DNA of 64,000 nt from Methyloversatilis sp. (GTDB lineage: Bacteria; Pseudomonadota; Gammaproteobacteria; Burkholderiales; Rhodocyclaceae). The first letter of the stretch is position 1. The number at the start of each line of letters is the position of its first letter. A program made the translations under genes and the position numbers. The notes under the pieces were generated by a model that was not told the origin of the DNA, ran no database searches, and saw nothing but the letters and a program-made list of their open reading frames with translations. The DNA lies in contig NZ_JAUYRO010000095.1 of the NCBI RefSeq assembly GCF_030696805.1, positions 1 to 64,000 on the forward strand. Direction: 5' to 3'. Shown here piece after piece: positions 62,254 through 64,000 of the stretch.

Positions 62254-63588
62254 ATGAACCACCCGAGTCTTCCAGCGCTGAACGACGCTCCTTCGATCGC
62301 TGCCCCATCGTGTGAAGTGCCTTCATCTTCAGCCGTATGGCGGCCGATGATAGGCCCGGCTGCCAGCCGCGATCTGTGCACCGACTGCGGCATTTCGCGC
62401 AGCAGCGAAGACAAGCGCTGCGGCCGAGCCTGCCAGTTCATCAAGCCGGATTACCCCGAACTTGAAACGCGCGTACATGGCCGCGCACGCGACCCGCGGC
62501 GACCGGACGAAATGCATTTCGGGCCGCATCGCCGCATGCTGCGTGCCGCACTCAAGCCGGCCAGAGCCGATGCCCAATGGACCGGCATCACCACCCGCAT
62601 CGCCGAACGGCTGCTGGAAACCGGCGCCGTCGACGCCGTGCTGACGATGGCGCCCGACCCGGACGATCGCTGGCGCCCGGTGCCGGTGCTGGTGACGCGA
62701 TCGGAAGGCATGGCGCAGTGCCGCGGCATGCGCATGGGCTATGCGCCGCTGCTTGCGCTGCTCGAACCGGCGCGCGCGCAGGGCTACCGGCGGCTCGCGG
62801 TGATCGGAATTCCGTGTCAGGTCTATGCGCTGCGCGCACTCGAAGCCGAACTGGGTTTCGACAGGCTATACGTGATCGGCACGCCCTGCTCGGACAACAC
62901 CACCACCGAGCGCTTCCACGAGTTCCTCGAACTGCTGGCGCGGGAAACCGATGTTGCCGCCGACGACATCACCTATCTCGAATTCCGCGCCGACTATCAC
63001 GTCGAGCTGCGCTACCGCGATGGCACGAAGCGCGCCATTCCCTTTCTGATGCTGCCGCTGTCGCAATTGCCGAACGACTTCTTTCCGCTGACCTGTCGCA
63101 CCTGTGTCGATTACACCAATGTGCTGGCCGACATCACGGTCGGCTACATGGGTGGCGAGGGCGAACAGTGGCTGCTGGTGCGCAACGAGCGCGGCGAAGA
63201 ACTGCTTGCGCTGCTGGGCGACGAAGTGGTGACGCGTGCGCCGGGCAGTGCGGGCAAGCGGCAGGGGCCGGTGAAAGGCTTCCTCGCCAATGTGGAGCGC
63301 GCCGCGGGCGGGCTGCCGCTGCGCCGCATGCCGCAATGGCTGCGCCCCATCGTGGGCTGGTTGATGCCGCGTGTCGGGCCGAAGGGGCTGGAATTTGCGC
63401 GTGCCCGGGTCGAAATGAAGGCGGTCGAAACCGTCATCCACCTGCGGCGCGAAATGCCGCAGCGTCTCAAGAGCATGGTGCCGGCGCACATCTGGAAGCT
63501 GGTTGCGCCGTATGCGCTGACGCCGGTGCCAACCGAATTGCCGGCCGAGCGGGACACCCGCGCGCCGCGAGAGGGTGATGCCGGCTGA
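62254..63588 (+). CDS. bciB: BciB-like ferredoxin-dependent 8-vinyl reductase (FrhB family)
   Basis: A 444-residue protein with the N-terminal Fe-S cysteines D-L-C-T-D-C-G (42, 45) and C-G-R-A-C (56, 60), and a later C-R-T-C-V-D-Y. The block E-T-R-V-H-G-R-A-R, then F-G-P-H-R-R-M, then A-Q-W-T-G-I, then R-L-A-V-I-G-I-P-C-Q and L-Y-V-I-G-T-P-C-S-D-N-T follows the cyanobacterial and bacterial BciB pattern closely. BciB reduces the 8-vinyl group of divinyl protochlorophyllide or chlorophyllide in bacteriochlorophyll synthesis. Other FrhB-type proteins are the alternative. No other photosynthesis gene is in the window. Confidence 0.75.
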   Translation: MNHPSLPALNDAPSIAAPSCEVPSSSAVWRPMIGPAASRDLCTDCGISRSSEDKRCGRACQFIKPDYPELETRVHGRARDPRRPDEMHFGPHRRMLRAALKPARADAQWTGITTRIAERLLETGAVDAVLTMAPDPDDRWRPVPVLVTRSEGMAQCRGMRMGYAPLLALLEPARAQGYRRLAVIGIPCQVYALRALEAELGFDRLYVIGTPCSDNTTTERFHEFLELLARETDVAADDITYLEFRADYHVELRYRDGTKRAIPFLMLPLSQLPNDFFPLTCRTCVDYTNVLADITVGYMGGEGEQWLLVRNERGEELLALLGDEVVTRAPGSAGKRQGPVKGFLANVERAAGGLPLRRMPQWLRPIVGWLMPRVGPKGLEFARARVEMKAVETVIHLRREMPQRLKSMVPAHIWKLVAPYALTPVPTELPAERDTRAPREGDAG

Positions 63589-63999
63589 TCAGTGCAACTT
63601 CATCGGGTCGACCAGGAAGGTGCGGCTGCCGCGCGTCAGATCGAGCTCACCCCGCATCAGGCAGCCGGATTCAAGATCGATGTCATTGGCGACCCAGGTT
63701 TCGCGCTCTTTCGACACCAGATAGATCAGCACGACATCGCGCGTGACCGGCGGCTGATCGGGTTCGTCGTCGTCGAATTCGGCCAGCCGCAACAGGCAGC
63801 TCAGGCCGACCACATCGATGTCCGGTTGAGCGACCGTTTCCTGCACGAAGCGGGTCACGGCGAGTTCGTCCAGAAAGTCGACGTGGGCAAGCGCCGCACT
63901 GCGGATGCGGCCGTGCTCAATGTGCGCCATCAGCGCGGTGGGACGAGGTGGGTCGCCGCGCGCAAGCAATGCGTCGGCGTGATCCTGGCAGGCGCGCAA
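63589..63999 (-). CDS. Hypothetical protein, 5' end outside the window
   Basis: An open frame runs from the stop at 63589 to the window edge, so the N-terminus is missing; an ATG-type start within the window would be at about 63930. The visible part is soluble, with V-G-L-S-C-L-L-R-L-A-E-F-D-D-D-E and V-L-I-Y-L-V-S-K-E-R-E-T-W-V. I recognise no family. It converges on the BciB-like gene. Confidence 0.5.
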   Translation of the reverse strand: MRACQDHADALLARGDPPRPTALMAHIEHGRIRSAALAHVDFLDELAVTRFVQETVAQPDIDVVGLSCLLRLAEFDDDEPDQPPVTRDVVLIYLVSKERETWVANDIDLESGCLMRGELDLTRGSRTFLVDPMKLH

Positions 64000-64000
64000 C

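Overview
This is a GC-rich, densely coded chromosomal window from a betaproteobacterium. PEP-CTERM sorting signals, a complete N-methylglutamate pathway, a quinohemoprotein amine dehydrogenase operon, multiheme and cupredoxin proteins and a BciB-like reductase together suggest a methylotroph of the Methyloversatilis type (Rhodocyclales/Sterolibacteriaceae neighbourhood). The genus is inferred from gene content and was not tested by alignment.

Layout. 1-8000: a TetR regulator cut by the window edge, small secreted proteins, a PEP-CTERM protein with HAF repeats, an ABC-F ATPase, a BON-domain lipoprotein and an ABC exporter. 8037-14577: tRNA-Leu(GAG), a two-gene unit of unknown role (an ISL3-transposase-like DNA-binding remnant and a FIST-like protein), an NYN/LOTUS-type protein, TlyA, MetF and a Bcr/CflA-type MFS pump. 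14999-17384: a secreted amidase carrying a C-terminal dockerin-like module, followed by a small cohesin-like protein with a PEP-CTERM tail. This is the most unusual local arrangement in the window and ends at a strong terminator. 17572-23783: housekeeping genes (HDOD signalling protein, ferredoxin-type reductase, SDR, HemJ, RNA methyltransferase, MsrA, MsrB).

23897-38029 is the cytoplasmic methylamine module. A divergent XRE-cupin regulator faces mgdABCD (sarcosine-oxidase-like N-methylglutamate dehydrogenase), gmaS and mgsABC (N-methylglutamate synthase). An SMR efflux protein follows, then a six-gene membrane block in which an APC-type amine permease is flanked by five small uncharacterised membrane proteins. 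Methylamine would be glutamylated by GmaS, rearranged to N-methylglutamate by MgsABC, and oxidised by MgdABCD to a C1 unit plus glutamate.

38225-39787 is a short accessory patch: a DUF1016/YhcG-type PD-(D/E)XK nuclease with two palindromes inside its reading frame, followed in the same frame by a decayed gene fragment. 40098-52793 is the periplasmic amine oxidation module: the AraC regulator qhpR opposite qhpA-D-C-B-F-E, a CcmF-like haem-handling protein, qhpG and a TorF-family porin, mostly with overlapping stops and starts. The gamma subunit retains every residue known to form its cross-links and cofactor. Two different amine-oxidation routes therefore lie within about 30 kb.

52889-64000 holds a DUF4394 lipoprotein, a cupredoxin plus GGDEF-EAL pair, an alpha/beta hydrolase, a dihaem cytochrome c, a kinase-like protein lacking the catalytic aspartate, a Lon-like AAA+ ATPase, a BciB-like 8-vinyl reductase (a possible edge of a photosynthesis locus) and a partial hypothetical gene. 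No rRNA, CRISPR array, complete insertion sequence or prophage was seen.
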